Source: Bacteroidota bacterium (GTDB taxonomy: Bacteria; Bacteroidota; Bacteroidia; B-17B0; Aurantibacillaceae). Taken from it: 64,000 bases of DNA. Positions 35,608-44,795 of the stretch are shown here, piece after piece. The stretch is from assembly GCA_018267825.1 (NCBI GenBank), contig JAFDXR010000004.1, positions 106,896-170,895 of the forward strand. Direction: 5' to 3'. Each line of letters starts with the position of its first letter. Position 1 is the first letter of the stretch. The notes under the pieces were generated by a model, which made no database searches, was not told the DNA's origin, and was given only the letters and a program-made list of their open reading frames with translations. A program made the translations under genes and the position numbers.

Positions 35608-38600
35608 ATGACCAAATCACGCTTTTACATATTCCTGTATCTGATTATTTCAGGAGTGCTTCACGCACAGAATATAAAATTCAAGCGCATCAGCAATGAT
35701 GATGGTCTTTCTACAATAACGGTACAGTCTATTATTCAGGACTCCGAAGATTTTGTGTGGATTGGTACGCAGGATGGTCTGAACCGTTATGATGGTTATC
35801 ATTTCAAGACCTTCAAAAACAACCCTCACGCACAGAACTCTATTTCATCCAACGATATTAACTGCATCTATGAAGACAAATCAGGTGTATTATATATAGG
35901 AACCAAGAACGGCGGTTTGTCTGTATTTGACAAATACCGTGAGACCTTTACCAATTACAAATCGGGGCTTAGCACCAGTTCTATCTCCAGCAACGATATC
36001 AATAGCCTGACAGACCTCTCTGATGGAAAATTGCTTTTGGGAACGGCAAACGGCCTCAATATTTTCGATAAAAAAACACGAAAATTTGAACAGGTTACTG
36101 CCCGTGGAATTGATGAAAGCTTTGAAATAAGAGCACTCCTCAAAGATTCCCGAAAAAACATCTGGGCTGCCTCCAATGGCTTTGGCCTGCTGCGCCTCGA
36201 TGAAAGCACAGGCAAGCTCATTGCGCAGAGTTTACCTGAAAACCTGGGCGGATCGAACGGTAGTCTTGAAATGGGTGAACGGAACAACATCCGCACGCTT
36301 ATTGAAGTGAATAATCAGCTGTGGTGCGGTACAGATGGCGGCGGTATTCTTATATACGACCTCAACACCAATACATTTACCGATGTAGTCGATTTTGGAC
36401 AACAGCAACGCTACAACAACCGCATTACTTCATTTATGCTTGATTCCGATCCGGCTTATATGTGGATTGGCACCTGGGGTGGACTGATTCACCTGCACAT
36501 CAATAGCAGGGCCTACACCATGTTCAAGAAAAACGATTACGATTTCAATTCCCTTTCCGATAATAAGGTGTCTTGCCTGATGCAGGATAAACAAAAGAAC
36601 ATGTGGATAGGCACGCAGGACAACGGTATCAGCATTTACTTTACTTCGCAGACAAAATTCCCCCACTTCAACCAGTACAACGGGCTTACCAACGACTTTA
36701 TCTATTCCCTGCTCGAAACAAACGATCGTACCATTTGGGTTGGTGCCAACGAAGGGCTTTACAGTTTTAATCCGAAAACAAATACATTCAGAGACGAGTC
36801 TGCCATTCTGAATAAATTTCAGGCCAAATCGGTGCTTACCCTGCTCGAAGACTCCAGGGGAAACCTTTGGATCGGGACCTACGGTCAAGGCGTTATCATG
36901 TATAACAGGGCGACCAAAACATTCAAAAAACTGTTGGCTGACGCCAATCTGGGCGGATCTGTCATGAAAATCATTGAATCGAAAAATGGCACCATTTGGG
37001 TTGGAACCTATGAAGACGGGCTTTATTCCATCAATCCGAATACCTTTGCCATTCATCGCTATACAACTGCCGAAGGCCTTTCATCCAACAATATCTACAG
37101 CATTTATGAAAACGCTTCCGATAACACACTCTGGCTTTCTACCGAAGGCGGTGGTGTATGCATCCTCGATTTTATTACAAACAGCGAGAAACCCTTTATT
37201 ACCGTTTATAAGCATCAGGATAATAAAAATTCGCTGAGTTCCAATACGGTCAACAGTGTTTTCCGCGATAAGAAAGGCATCTTCTGGATTGCAACAACCA
37301 ATGGTCTGAATAAATTTGATCCCAAAACCAAACAATTTGATCTGTATACAGAGAACGACGGACTCCCGAATAACTATGTGTATGATATTATTCCCGATAA
37401 AACCGGCTGTCTTTGGTTGCCAACCAATATTGGCTTATCCCGTTTTAACCCGGATGTGGAAAACAACAATGGCAGCGCTTTCAGGAACTATAACACCAAA
37501 GACGGGATCCAGGGCCGTGAATTTAACCAGGGGGCTTCATTTCTTTGCCACGACGGGAAAATCCTTGTAGGGGGCGTGTCCGGGTTCAACTACTTTGATC
37601 CGGCTGAAATCAGGGAAAATAAGATCACGCCGAATTCTTATATTTACTCATACAGCCGCCAGGGAAAAGAAATCGCATCGGATACCTGTATTCTTTTCAA
37701 AAAGCATCTGGACCTTACGCATCGCGAAAACTATTTTACGTTTGAGCTCATTACCCTTGATTATATTGATCCGGATAAGAACAAATTCATGTACAAGCTC
37801 GAAGGATATGACAACGACTGGTCATCGCCAAGCAATGTACGTTATGTAACCTATACTGAACTTCCGGGTGGTACCTATACATTCAAGGTAAAGGCTACAA
37901 ACAATGACGGCATCTGGAACGAAGTACCTTACCAGATAACCATTACCGTAATTCCACCCTGGTGGAAAACAACCTGGTTCTATATCATTGCAACACTGCT
38001 CACCGGCGGGATTGTGTTTGGGATTTTCACCTATCGTACCAATGCCATCAAGAAAGAAAACAAAATTCTGGAGAACAAGGTTGCCGAACGAACCAAGGAA
38101 CTGGCCGAAAAGAACAGGGATATTACCAGCAGTATTGAATATGCCAAACGTATCCAGGAAGCTATCCTGCCTTCCAAAGATCTGATATACAGTAAGCTTA
38201 AAAATGCCTTTATCCTGTATAAACCCAAAGACATTGTAAGCGGTGATTTTTACTGGTTCGGAGAGCGTAATAATGTCAAAATCATTGCGGTGGTCGACTG
38301 CACAGGCCATGGCGTTCCGGGAGCTTTTATGAGTATGATCGGGCATAACCTGCTCAACCAGATTGTGTCGGAGAAGGGCTTTTCCGACCCGGGACAGATA
38401 TTATCGGAATTGCATAAGGGTGTCCAGGCTGCATTAAAACAGGGAGCCATCAATGAAATAAAAACAAACGATGGTATGGATGTGTCTATCCTGGCCATAA
38501 ACACCGACACCAATGAAATTGCATGGGCAGGTGCTTTCCGCAGCCTCGTTATTGTAAATGCCGATGGTGAGCTTGAGAAGACTGAGGGCAACAAATACCC

Positions 38601-38880
38601 GGTGGGTGGTGCTCAACTGGATGTAGAGCGTGTGTTTACAACCCATCGGAAGGCGCTGTCGAAAAACGATATGATTTATATGTTCAGCGATGGCTATGCC
38701 GATCAGTTTGGTGGCGACAAGGGTAAAAAATTCATGGTAAAAAAATTCCATGAGGTATTGGTAAACATACACCAGTATAGCATGACCGAACAACACAATC
38801 AGCTCCTCACCTACTTCGAAAACTGGCGGGGCAACTACGAACAGGTGGATGATGTTCTGGTGGTGGGAATCAAAATTTAA
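35608..38880 (+). CDS. Beta-propeller sensor with SpoIIE/PP2C phosphatase domain
   Basis: A 1090-aa membrane protein. Signal peptide at residues 1-21; then about 14 Reg_prop blades (VWIGTQDGLNRYDGYHF type) to about residue 690; a Y_Y_Y domain (about 700-780); one membrane helix (about 785-806); and a short coiled coil. The C-terminal SpoIIE phosphatase runs from about 844 to 1090 (YAKRIQEAILPSK, VVDCTGHGVPGAFMSMIG, YMFSDGYADQFGG) with the metal-binding Asp residues. It is built like a hybrid two-component sensor in which the kinase is replaced by a serine/threonine phosphatase. With SiaB and SiaC encoded downstream, it is the likely SiaA counterpart. It is divergent from the exopolysaccharide operon. 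Confidence 0.92.
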   Translation: MTKSRFYIFLYLIISGVLHAQNIKFKRISNDDGLSTITVQSIIQDSEDFVWIGTQDGLNRYDGYHFKTFKNNPHAQNSISSNDINCIYEDKSGVLYIGTKNGGLSVFDKYRETFTNYKSGLSTSSISSNDINSLTDLSDGKLLLGTANGLNIFDKKTRKFEQVTARGIDESFEIRALLKDSRKNIWAASNGFGLLRLDESTGKLIAQSLPENLGGSNGSLEMGERNNIRTLIEVNNQLWCGTDGGGILIYDLNTNTFTDVVDFGQQQRYNNRITSFMLDSDPAYMWIGTWGGLIHLHINSRAYTMFKKNDYDFNSLSDNKVSCLMQDKQKNMWIGTQDNGISIYFTSQTKFPHFNQYNGLTNDFIYSLLETNDRTIWVGANEGLYSFNPKTNTFRDESAILNKFQAKSVLTLLEDSRGNLWIGTYGQGVIMYNRATKTFKKLLADANLGGSVMKIIESKNGTIWVGTYEDGLYSINPNTFAIHRYTTAEGLSSNNIYSIYENASDNTLWLSTEGGGVCILDFITNSEKPFITVYKHQDNKNSLSSNTVNSVFRDKKGIFWIATTNGLNKFDPKTKQFDLYTENDGLPNNYVYDIIPDKTGCLWLPTNIGLSRFNPDVENNNGSAFRNYNTKDGIQGREFNQGASFLCHDGKILVGGVSGFNYFDPAEIRENKITPNSYIYSYSRQGKEIASDTCILFKKHLDLTHRENYFTFELITLDYIDPDKNKFMYKLEGYDNDWSSPSNVRYVTYTELPGGTYTFKVKATNNDGIWNEVPYQITITVIPPWWKTTWFYIIATLLTGGIVFGIFTYRTNAIKKENKILENKVAERTKELAEKNRDITSSIEYAKRIQEAILPSKDLIYSKLKNAFILYKPKDIVSGDFYWFGERNNVKIIAVVDCTGHGVPGAFMSMIGHNLLNQIVSEKGFSDPGQILSELHKGVQAALKQGAINEIKTNDGMDVSILAINTDTNEIAWAGAFRSLVIVNADGELEKTEGNKYPVGGAQLDVERVFTTHRKALSKNDMIYMFSDGYADQFGGDKGKKFMVKKFHEVLVNIHQYSMTEQHNQLLTYFENWRGNYEQVDDVLVVGIKI

Positions 38881-38953
38881 GGGCTGTTTGGTTCGGCAAA
38901 AAAATGTCGAAAACTTCTTTTGCCAACCGGCCTAAAATAATTTACGCTAAACC

Positions 38954-38981
38954 TTGCAAATGAAATTTTTTGTTATATTTG
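38954..38981 (+). promoter_or_regulatory. Candidate promoter for the 39058 lipoprotein (and siaB-siaC)
   Basis: TATATTTG at 38974-38981 is an exact TAnnTTTG element. TTG at 38954-38956 lies 17 nt upstream, a little short of the usual 19. The leader to the ATG would be about 70 nt. Confidence 0.5.
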
Positions 38982-39057
38982 AATATTATTTGGCACTCGT
39001 TTTGATGTTAAAAACAGTTAAAAACCCGATTTAACCCCAACAAGCGAATACATTCTC

Positions 39058-39912
39058 ATGAAAAAAATTACGTTTTTATCAGCGGCTGTTTTAATTGCGT
39101 CGACTTCTGTATTTAATTCCTGTAAAAAGAAAACGGAAGTTGATAACGAAACCCAATCTGTAGTAGATAACGCTATTTGCGAACAACAATTTATGGCTAT
39201 CCAGCCATCCGTAAACAGCAAAGGCATTACTGAAAAAGGCATTAAGAAAGTGAATACCTGCGAAACCTGGAACATCCTGGGTGCTATCGGTGGTACAAAT
39301 ACGCCGAACCCTGCGCAGGATACAATTGTAAACGGCAGCGGTAATTATCAGAATGGTCCGGTTACCTTTGAAATCGATTATGGTACGACGGGCTGTCCGG
39401 GTCCTGACGGAAGAATCCGTACCGGTAAAATTCATATTACAACGGCTAAACGCTGGTCATCGTTAAATACCCAGGTAACTACCGATTTATTAAACTATGC
39501 CGTGAATGGTGTTACTTATTCCGGACAGGTTATTATTACCCGTATTGACTCTGTAACCATTAATACCCAGGTAGTAAACGGACATTGCACAAATGGGACA
39601 TGGAATATCGACTGGGCATGTAACAAGACACTCAAACAAATCGCTGGTTTTTCTACAAAAACCGACGAAACCGACGATGAGTTCCAGATTACAGGAACAG
39701 CCAACGGTAAAAACCGCGAGGGCAGAACATTTACAACGTCAATTACCAGTCCTCTCGTAAAAAAGAATAACTGTCAGTATATCTCATCCGGTACACTTGA
39801 ATTAACTCCGGATGGCTTCAAAACACGTACTGTTGACTTTGGAAACGGTACCTGCGACGATGACGCTACATTTACAGTAAACGGCCAAACTGTTTCATTT
39901 AAATTAAAATAA
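39058..39912 (+). CDS. Uncharacterised lipoprotein (paralogue of the 55867 protein)
   Basis: A 284-aa protein with a signal peptide and lipobox (FNSC, Cys at about residue 21) followed by a Lys-rich stretch, so it is probably a lipoprotein. The mature part is beta-rich. It has regularly spaced cysteines, and the motif GKNREGRTFTTSITSPLV near residues 220-237 is echoed in the protein at 55867-56811 (TRDGDEFTSQVTTPVV). No known domain was recognised. Its position between the phosphatase gene and siaB may mean a role in the same pathway, or only that it shares a transcript. Confidence 0.75.
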   Translation: MKKITFLSAAVLIASTSVFNSCKKKTEVDNETQSVVDNAICEQQFMAIQPSVNSKGITEKGIKKVNTCETWNILGAIGGTNTPNPAQDTIVNGSGNYQNGPVTFEIDYGTTGCPGPDGRIRTGKIHITTAKRWSSLNTQVTTDLLNYAVNGVTYSGQVIITRIDSVTINTQVVNGHCTNGTWNIDWACNKTLKQIAGFSTKTDETDDEFQITGTANGKNREGRTFTTSITSPLVKKNNCQYISSGTLELTPDGFKTRTVDFGNGTCDDDATFTVNGQTVSFKLK

Positions 39913-39932
39913 AAACTGCGCCATCATCGTTT

Positions 39933-40490
39933 ATGATCGATGCTTTTAATATATACGACAAAATGGAGAAGAATAATATTCTTCTTTCATTTAAGGGCGA
40001 TATCACTTCCGAGCTCCTGACATCTATTCTCCAGATTATGGAAAATAAGCTGGATAACATGCAGGAAGAGCCCAAAATAAAAAAGAAAGTATACAATGTT
40101 TTGGTGGAGTGCCTTCAAAATCTCTACCATCACATGGATGATGCCACCGATCATAACGGCGACAAAAACCGCAGTGCCATTTTCATGATTGGCAAGAATA
40201 ACACTGCCTACAACATCATAACCGGAAACTATATTCTGAACGAAAACATTCACGGACTTAAACAGCGCCTGGATGAAGTCAATTCACTTTCCAAAGAAGA
40301 ACTCAAGGATTATTACAAACAGGTGCTCAACAACGGAGAAATGTCTCTTAAAGGTGGCGGAGGTTTGGGAATGATTGATATTGCCCGCAAAACGGGTGAA
40401 AAATTAGAATATAATTTTTTGGAAATTGACAATAAAGTTTCGTTCTTTACACTCGTTATTAAAGTAACTCAATTACAACTTCAAGCCTAA
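39933..40490 (+). CDS. siaB: SiaB-family protein kinase
   Basis: A 185-aa cytoplasmic protein of the SiaB family (DUF6272), GHKL-type ATPase-fold kinases that phosphorylate the partner SiaC. The N-box-like segment NVLVECLQNLYHHMDD (about residues 50-65) and a glycine-rich ATP lid KGGGGLGMIDIARKTG (about residues 140-155) are both visible. siaC follows 12 nt later. In Pseudomonas the SiaB-SiaC switch controls a diguanylate cyclase (SiaD). No GGDEF gene was seen here, so the downstream target differs or lies elsewhere. Confidence 0.9.
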   Translation: MIDAFNIYDKMEKNNILLSFKGDITSELLTSILQIMENKLDNMQEEPKIKKKVYNVLVECLQNLYHHMDDATDHNGDKNRSAIFMIGKNNTAYNIITGNYILNENIHGLKQRLDEVNSLSKEELKDYYKQVLNNGEMSLKGGGGLGMIDIARKTGEKLEYNFLEIDNKVSFFTLVIKVTQLQLQA

Positions 40491-40502
40491 CACAATATAA
40501 CT

Positions 40503-40883
40503 ATGGAAAAATACGCTATCGAGGGGACACCAAAAACACCAACCATTAATTTTGACCTTCAAGGTGGAATGTTAGAAATTAAAGGGCGTTCTATCCCTGA
40601 AAACTCTATCGAGTTTTATAAACCGTTAGTAGATGCGTTGGACAAATACTCATCGTCATCTAAACCGGCTACAACCGTTAATATTCAACTGGAATACTTC
40701 AACACAAGTTCTTCCAAATGTATTCTGGATGTTTTCAAAAAACTGGAAGGAATTCATAAAGGAGGCAGCGCCGTTACCATTAACTGGCATTACGAAGAAG
40801 ATGATGAAGATATGCTCGAAGCTGGTGAAGATTACCAGGCTATCATCAATGTACCTTTCAAAATGGTACAGGTTAGTGAATAA
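40503..40883 (+). CDS. siaC: SiaC-family regulatory phosphoprotein
   Basis: A 126-aa protein of the SiaC family (DUF1987), acting like an anti-sigma-factor-antagonist whose phosphorylation is set by a SiaB kinase and a SiaA-type phosphatase. The core EYFNTSSSKCILDVFKKLE is typical. Its Thr68 falls at the same residue number as the phosphorylated Thr68 reported for P. aeruginosa SiaC. It follows siaB by 12 nt and ends at a strong terminator, so it is the last gene of the module. Confidence 0.92.
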   Translation: MEKYAIEGTPKTPTINFDLQGGMLEIKGRSIPENSIEFYKPLVDALDKYSSSSKPATTVNIQLEYFNTSSSKCILDVFKKLEGIHKGGSAVTINWHYEEDDEDMLEAGEDYQAIINVPFKMVQVSE

Positions 40884-40903
40884 TTCCATACTTACATTTA
40901 TAC

Positions 40904-40929
40904 AAAAGCCCCTCCCGAAGGGGCTTTTT
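40904..40929 (+). terminator. Terminator after siaC
   Basis: Stem AAAAGCCCCT / AGGGGCTTTT around loop CCCGA, followed by a further T and then another T run. Confidence 0.9.
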
Positions 40930-40987
40930 GCTTTTTGGGTCTCCCCTACTTTTTTTTGCCGGGTGTTTTATTAAGCTAAGAATTTGT

Positions 40988-40995
40988 TACCTTTG
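40988..40995 (+). promoter_or_regulatory. -7 element of fbaB
   Basis: TACCTTTG is an exact TAnnTTTG match 25 nt before the fbaB start. The -33 region is T-rich (GTTTTA) but lacks a clear TTG. Confidence 0.45.
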
Positions 40996-41020
40996 TCCCT
41001 TCTAAAAACTAACTAATACA

Positions 41021-42073
41021 ATGTCTAAAATCATCGATTTATTAGGCTCACAAGCTGACAGTTTACTGAACCACACTTGTAAGACAATTTCCAAAGACGT
41101 TATCCACCAACCGGGATCCGATTTCGTTGACCGCATTTTTGCACAAACAAACCGTAATCCGCAGGTATTACGCAGTCTGAACCAGTTATACAACACCGGC
41201 CGCCTGGCAGGTACCGGTTATATGAGCATTCTGCCTGTAGATCAGGGCATTGAACACAGTGCCGGGGCCAGCTTCGCACCGAATCCTATTTATTTCGACA
41301 GCGAAAACATTGTGAAACTCGCTATTGAAGGTGGTTGCAATGCCGTGGCATCTACATACGGTGTATTGGCCTCTGTTGCCCGCAAATACGCACATAAAAT
41401 TCCTTTCGTTGTGAAAATAAATCACAATGAATTCCTGACTTACCCGAATAAATTTGACCAGATTATGTTTGGCTCTGTGGAAGAAGCCTGGAACATGGGT
41501 GCCGTAGCTGTTGGAGCTACCATTTACTTCGGATCACCGGAGTCATCACGCCAGATTATAGAAGTAGCACAGGCTTTTGAACGTGCCCACGAACTGGGTA
41601 TGGCTACTATCCTGTGGTGCTACACCCGTAACAATGCCTTTAAAAAAGACGGTGTTGATTACCATACGGCTGCCGACCTGTCGTCGCAGGCAAATCACCT
41701 GGGCGTAACGATCCAGGCCGACATTATCAAACAAAAACTGTCTGATAAAAACGGTGGCTATACCGCACTAAATTTTGGAAAAACTCACCCGAAAGTATAT
41801 TCAGAACTGACAACAGACCACCCTATTGATTTATGCCGTTACCAGGTGGCAAATTGTTACATGGGCCGCATGGGCTTAATTAACAGTGGCGGCGAAAGTA
41901 AAGGTGCATCGGATCTGGCAGAAGCTGTAACAACGGCCGTAATCAACAAACGTGCCGGTGGACAAGGTCTTATTTCGGGTCGTAAAGCGTTCCAGAAACC
42001 GGTAAAAGAAGGCGTTGAGTTATTGAATGCTATTCAGGATGTATACCTGGATAAAACCATTACAATAGCCTAA
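41021..42073 (+). CDS. fbaB: Class I fructose-bisphosphate aldolase, FbaB type
   Basis: Schiff-base aldolase that cleaves fructose-1,6-bisphosphate to DHAP and GAP. The 350-aa length and the sequence are strikingly close to E. coli Fba[71 protein letters not shown], and [14 protein letters not shown]. It has its own promoter-like element and stands between the siaC terminator and accD. Presence of this enzyme does not exclude a class II enzyme elsewhere. Confidence 0.96.
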   Translation: MSKIIDLLGSQADSLLNHTCKTISKDVIHQPGSDFVDRIFAQTNRNPQVLRSLNQLYNTGRLAGTGYMSILPVDQGIEHSAGASFAPNPIYFDSENIVKLAIEGGCNAVASTYGVLASVARKYAHKIPFVVKINHNEFLTYPNKFDQIMFGSVEEAWNMGAVAVGATIYFGSPESSRQIIEVAQAFERAHELGMATILWCYTRNNAFKKDGVDYHTAADLSSQANHLGVTIQADIIKQKLSDKNGGYTALNFGKTHPKVYSELTTDHPIDLCRYQVANCYMGRMGLINSGGESKGASDLAEAVTTAVINKRAGGQGLISGRKAFQKPVKEGVELLNAIQDVYLDKTITIA

Positions 42074-42082
42074 AAAGTTCTC

Positions 42083-42130
42083 AGTTTTTAATGTGAAGTG
42101 TTTAATAAAAACCCACTTTCATTAAAAACT
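42083..42130. repeat. Long inverted repeat between fbaB and accD
   Basis: Perfect 11-nt arms AGTTTTTAATG / CATTAAAAACT enclose a second partial pairing (GAAGTG / CACTTT). No T tract follows on the plus strand. It could be an fbaB terminator of an unusual kind or a structured accD leader. Confidence 0.4.
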
Positions 42131-42157
42131 AAACATTAAGAATTCAAAACTAAAACT

Positions 42158-43003
42158 ATGGGTTGGTTCAGACGATTAAAAGAAGGTATTACCACTTCCA
42201 CCAAAGAAAAAAAGGAGACTCCTGAGGGTCTTTGGTACAAGTGTCCTTCCTGCAAGAAAATACATACCGCACAGGATCATGCTAATAATAAATATGTATG
42301 CTCCGAGTGTGGGTACCACGAACGTATTGGCAGCACTGCCTATTTTGAAATCCTGTTCGACGACAACCAGTTTACCGAACTGCACGAAAACCTCGTGAGC
42401 GGCGATCCGCTGGAGTTTGAAGATACCAAGAAATACACCGACAGGTTAACAGACAGTATCCGCAAATCGGGCCTGAAAGATGCGCTTCGCAGCGCCTATG
42501 GTAAAGTACATGGCGAAGACCTTGTGATATGCTGTATGGACTTTGGTTTTATTGGCGGAAGTATGGGAAGTGTTGTCGGTGAAAAAATTTCGCGTGCTAT
42601 TGATTTCTGCCTGAAAACAAATACCCCGCTTCTGATTATTTCCAAATCGGGAGGGGCGCGTATGATGGAAGCAGCCTTCAGTTTGATGCAAATGGCTAAA
42701 ACCTCTGCGAAACTGTCGTTACTGGCCCAGGCCAAAATCCCTTATATTTCGCTTTGTACCGATCCGACTACAGGTGGGGTTACAGCCAGTTATGCTATGC
42801 TGGGCGATCTCAATATTTCTGAACCGGGAGCACTTATTGGCTTTGCAGGCCCGCGTGTGGTGAAAGAAACGATCGGGAAAGATCTGCCGAAAGGGTTCCA
42901 AACAGCGGAGTTTGTGCTGGAACACGGTTTCCTCGACAAAATTGTGAACCGTACCGAATTAAAAGACAAAATGGGTAAACTCCTTAAAATGTTCAAACAT
43001 TAA
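42158..43003 (+). CDS. accD: Acetyl-CoA carboxylase carboxyltransferase subunit beta
   Basis: Transfers carboxyl from biotin to acetyl-CoA to form malonyl-CoA, together with AccA. The 281-aa protein has the N-terminal zinc ribbon ([11 protein letters not shown], then [10 protein letters not shown]). The crotonase-like carboxyltransferase core follows with [36 protein letters not shown] and [18 protein letters not shown]. It stands alone, closed by two consecutive terminator-like hairpins. The island's left repeat begins about 170 nt after its stop. Confidence 0.97.
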   Translation: MGWFRRLKEGITTSTKEKKETPEGLWYKCPSCKKIHTAQDHANNKYVCSECGYHERIGSTAYFEILFDDNQFTELHENLVSGDPLEFEDTKKYTDRLTDSIRKSGLKDALRSAYGKVHGEDLVICCMDFGFIGGSMGSVVGEKISRAIDFCLKTNTPLLIISKSGGARMMEAAFSLMQMAKTSAKLSLLAQAKIPYISLCTDPTTGGVTASYAMLGDLNISEPGALIGFAGPRVVKETIGKDLPKGFQTAEFVLEHGFLDKIVNRTELKDKMGKLLKMFKH

Positions 43004-43022
43004 TTTGAACAGGAATACGAAT

Positions 43023-43052
43023 AAAAAAGCCCCGGCAATGCCGAGGTTTTTT
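43023..43052 (+). terminator. Terminator after accD
   Basis: A-run, stem CCCCGGC / GCCGAGG with one C/A mismatch, AAT loop, then T6. Confidence 0.85.
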
Positions 43053-43091
43053 ACCAAACTATCCAAATAAAACAGGATACAAATTAGTTCT

Positions 43092-43117
43092 AAAACCCCC
43101 GAAAACCGGGGGTTTTT
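43092..43117. terminator. Second terminator-like hairpin before the island
   Basis: AAAACCCCCG / CGGGGGTTTT around loop AAAAC. A-run and T-run on opposite sides make it bidirectional; it insulates accD from the island. Confidence 0.8.
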
Positions 43118-43170
43118 GCTGTTTGTAAGTTTAGTGGAATCCAACCGAATTTACTTGAATAAAGCCCTTT

Positions 43171-43195
43171 CTGTATGTATGATTGTATGTAACAA
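43171..43195 (+). repeat. Left direct repeat of the island (candidate attL)
   Basis: CTGTATGT-ATGAT-TGTATGTAACAA. Twenty of the 25 bases, all but the central five, are identical to the right copy. It lies 37 nt upstream of the integrase ATG, the normal place for an attachment site. Confidence 0.55.
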
Positions 43196-43232
43196 TACAA
43201 TTAAAAAGTCGTTAAACATTAAAAGTACAGCT

Positions 43233-44465
43233 ATGGCAGAAGTCAAGTTTTATTTAGAGAAAAGAAAAGATAAGGCCACCGGGGATGTGAACCGGGCAAA
43301 CGTGCCTATTTTGCTATTTTACAGCTTTGAAGGGAAAAGGCTGCAATACTATACCGGGGAGCGGATAGATGCCTCCAAATGGGATGAGTCCACCATGCGG
43401 GTTAAAAAAAATGTATCAGAGGCGGCCACTATTAATAAGGAATTAAACAGGCTGGTGGCCAAAGTAGAGGAAATACACGATAAGGCACGGGTACTTGGAG
43501 AACGGTTAAGCCCCGAATACTTTAAAGACCGTTTGAGTGGGCGTAAAAAGGAAGCAAAGAACGGCGATTTAATATGGCCTTACTATCAGGAGTATTTAGA
43601 CGGGCTAAAGATCACCCACACCGCCAAGAGCATCAAAGAAAGTACCAATTCACACCGCATATTAAAAGAATACAGTCAGGAGCGCAGGCGTTCGATCACC
43701 TTCGATAGTATAGATCAGCACTTTTGGGAAGACTTCTTTGATTGGTGCTACCATACACGGGATTATAATAACAACTATACCGGAACACATATAGATAAAT
43801 TCAAAGCCTTCTTAAATTGGTCGGTCAAGCGAGGCTATAATACCTTCATGGAGTTCAGGAAGCAACGGCGTATGTGGGAAAATACTGAGATCATTTACCT
43901 TACTTATACCGAATTGCAAAAGTTCCTGAAATGCAAACTCAAAAACAAACTTTACCAACATGTTAGAGATATGTATTGTTTGGGAGCCTTTACAGGATTA
44001 AGGTACTCCGATGTAATCCGCTTACAACCCATGAACATAGTGGGCGATCAGATACACTACCGGGTGAAAAAGACCAAACAAACCAATATAATCCCTTTAA
44101 ATAAATACAGCCGGATGCTATTGGAAAGGAACAAAGGACTACACCCGACACACTGTATGCCTTATGTGGGTGGAAATGTCAACGGGGTATTAAAAGAGGC
44201 TATGAAAGAAGCCGGATTAACCCGTATGGTACAGATCGTACATTTTCAGGGAGCGGAGCGCAAAGAGGAATCGAAACCCCTTTGGGATGCAGCAACGTTC
44301 CATACCAGCAAAAAAACCTTCATCACAAATTTTTTGGAGCGTGGCGGGAGCCTGACTACTGCAATGGCTATTACAGGCAACAAAAGCTTTAAAGTCATTA
44401 AACGTTATTTCAAAATAGCGGATAGTTTTAAAGCCCGTGAAATGGCAAGGATATTTGGGAAATAA
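43233..44465 (+). CDS. Tyrosine recombinase (phage-type integrase)
   Basis: A 410-aa integrase; I start it at the ATG at 43233 (MAEVKFYLEKRKDK), as is usual for the Bacteroidota family. N-terminal arm-binding and SAM-like core-binding domains fill about residues 1-215. The catalytic domain has Arg I in GAFTGLRYSDVIRL, a Lys in KKTKQTNIIPL, and the tyrosine in VIKRYFKIAD. The HxxR box reads HTSK, and the usual GHKS reads GNKS, so Arg II is Lys and the H/W position is Asn. The enzyme may be altered or weak. A terminator follows directly. Confidence 0.92.
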   Translation: MAEVKFYLEKRKDKATGDVNRANVPILLFYSFEGKRLQYYTGERIDASKWDESTMRVKKNVSEAATINKELNRLVAKVEEIHDKARVLGERLSPEYFKDRLSGRKKEAKNGDLIWPYYQEYLDGLKITHTAKSIKESTNSHRILKEYSQERRRSITFDSIDQHFWEDFFDWCYHTRDYNNNYTGTHIDKFKAFLNWSVKRGYNTFMEFRKQRRMWENTEIIYLTYTELQKFLKCKLKNKLYQHVRDMYCLGAFTGLRYSDVIRLQPMNIVGDQIHYRVKKTKQTNIIPLNKYSRMLLERNKGLHPTHCMPYVGGNVNGVLKEAMKEAGLTRMVQIVHFQGAERKEESKPLWDAATFHTSKKTFITNFLERGGSLTTAMAITGNKSFKVIKRYFKIADSFKAREMARIFGK

Positions 44466-44484
44466 CCTTACTACCTATTCAAGC

Positions 44485-44523
44485 CAAAAGCCGTTGCTCA
44501 GTTTATGGAGTAACGGCTTTTTA
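44485..44523 (+). terminator. Terminator after the integrase gene
   Basis: Stem AAAAGCCGTTGCTC / GAGTAACGGCTTTT (with one G-T pair) and loop AGTTTATG, ending in T6. Confidence 0.88.
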
Positions 44524-44542
44524 GTTGCACCGAACCTCGAAA

Positions 44543-44608
44543 TTAATCGATTAATTAATCGCTTATTAATCGGTTAATCGGGGGGTGTGGAAAAATTAAT
44601 CGATTAAT
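44543..44608. repeat. TTAATCG repeat cluster 1
   Basis: Five TTAATCG units (44543, 44555, 44566, 44574, 44596), several forming the dyad ATTAATCGATTAAT. It ends in ATTAATTCAGCGG, a tail that recurs beside cluster 3. The arrangement resembles iterons or recombination accessory sites. The rest of the 44466-45303 gap shows no convincing gene. Confidence 0.75.
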
Positions 44609-44740
44609 TCAGCGGATAAAGTAAGGGCATCTATAGTCCTAAAAAAGCCACAAATCTTATAGAGTGAGTAGCCTAAAACTATTATCCCTGCTGCATGCTG
44701 AGGGTTTTATGCAGTTTCGTCTTTTCCATTCCCTGAAAAA

Positions 44741-44795
44741 TTAATCGATTAATTAATCGGTTAAATCAGGTGCATGCGATTTAATCGGTTAATCG
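44741..44795. repeat. TTAATCG repeat cluster 2
   Basis: Four TTAATCG units (44741, 44753, 44781, 44789), the first two forming TTAATCGATTAATTAATCGG. It lies in the same non-coding gap as cluster 1, upstream of the excisionase-like gene. Confidence 0.75.

Noticed and set aside
35608..38880. Considered calling the propeller protein a hybrid two-component histidine kinase
   Set aside because: No HisKA/HATPase motifs follow the membrane helix; the C-terminus is clearly a SpoIIE phosphatase.
38881..39057. Searched for a riboswitch or small RNA upstream of the lipoprotein gene
   Set aside because: Only a promoter-like element is visible; no stable conserved fold could be argued.
43140..43171. Considered TTTACTTG / TGAATAAA similarities at both island ends as the attachment core
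   Set aside because: They are short and AT-rich. The 25-bp CTGTATGT-N5-TGTATGTAACAA pair is far better supported.
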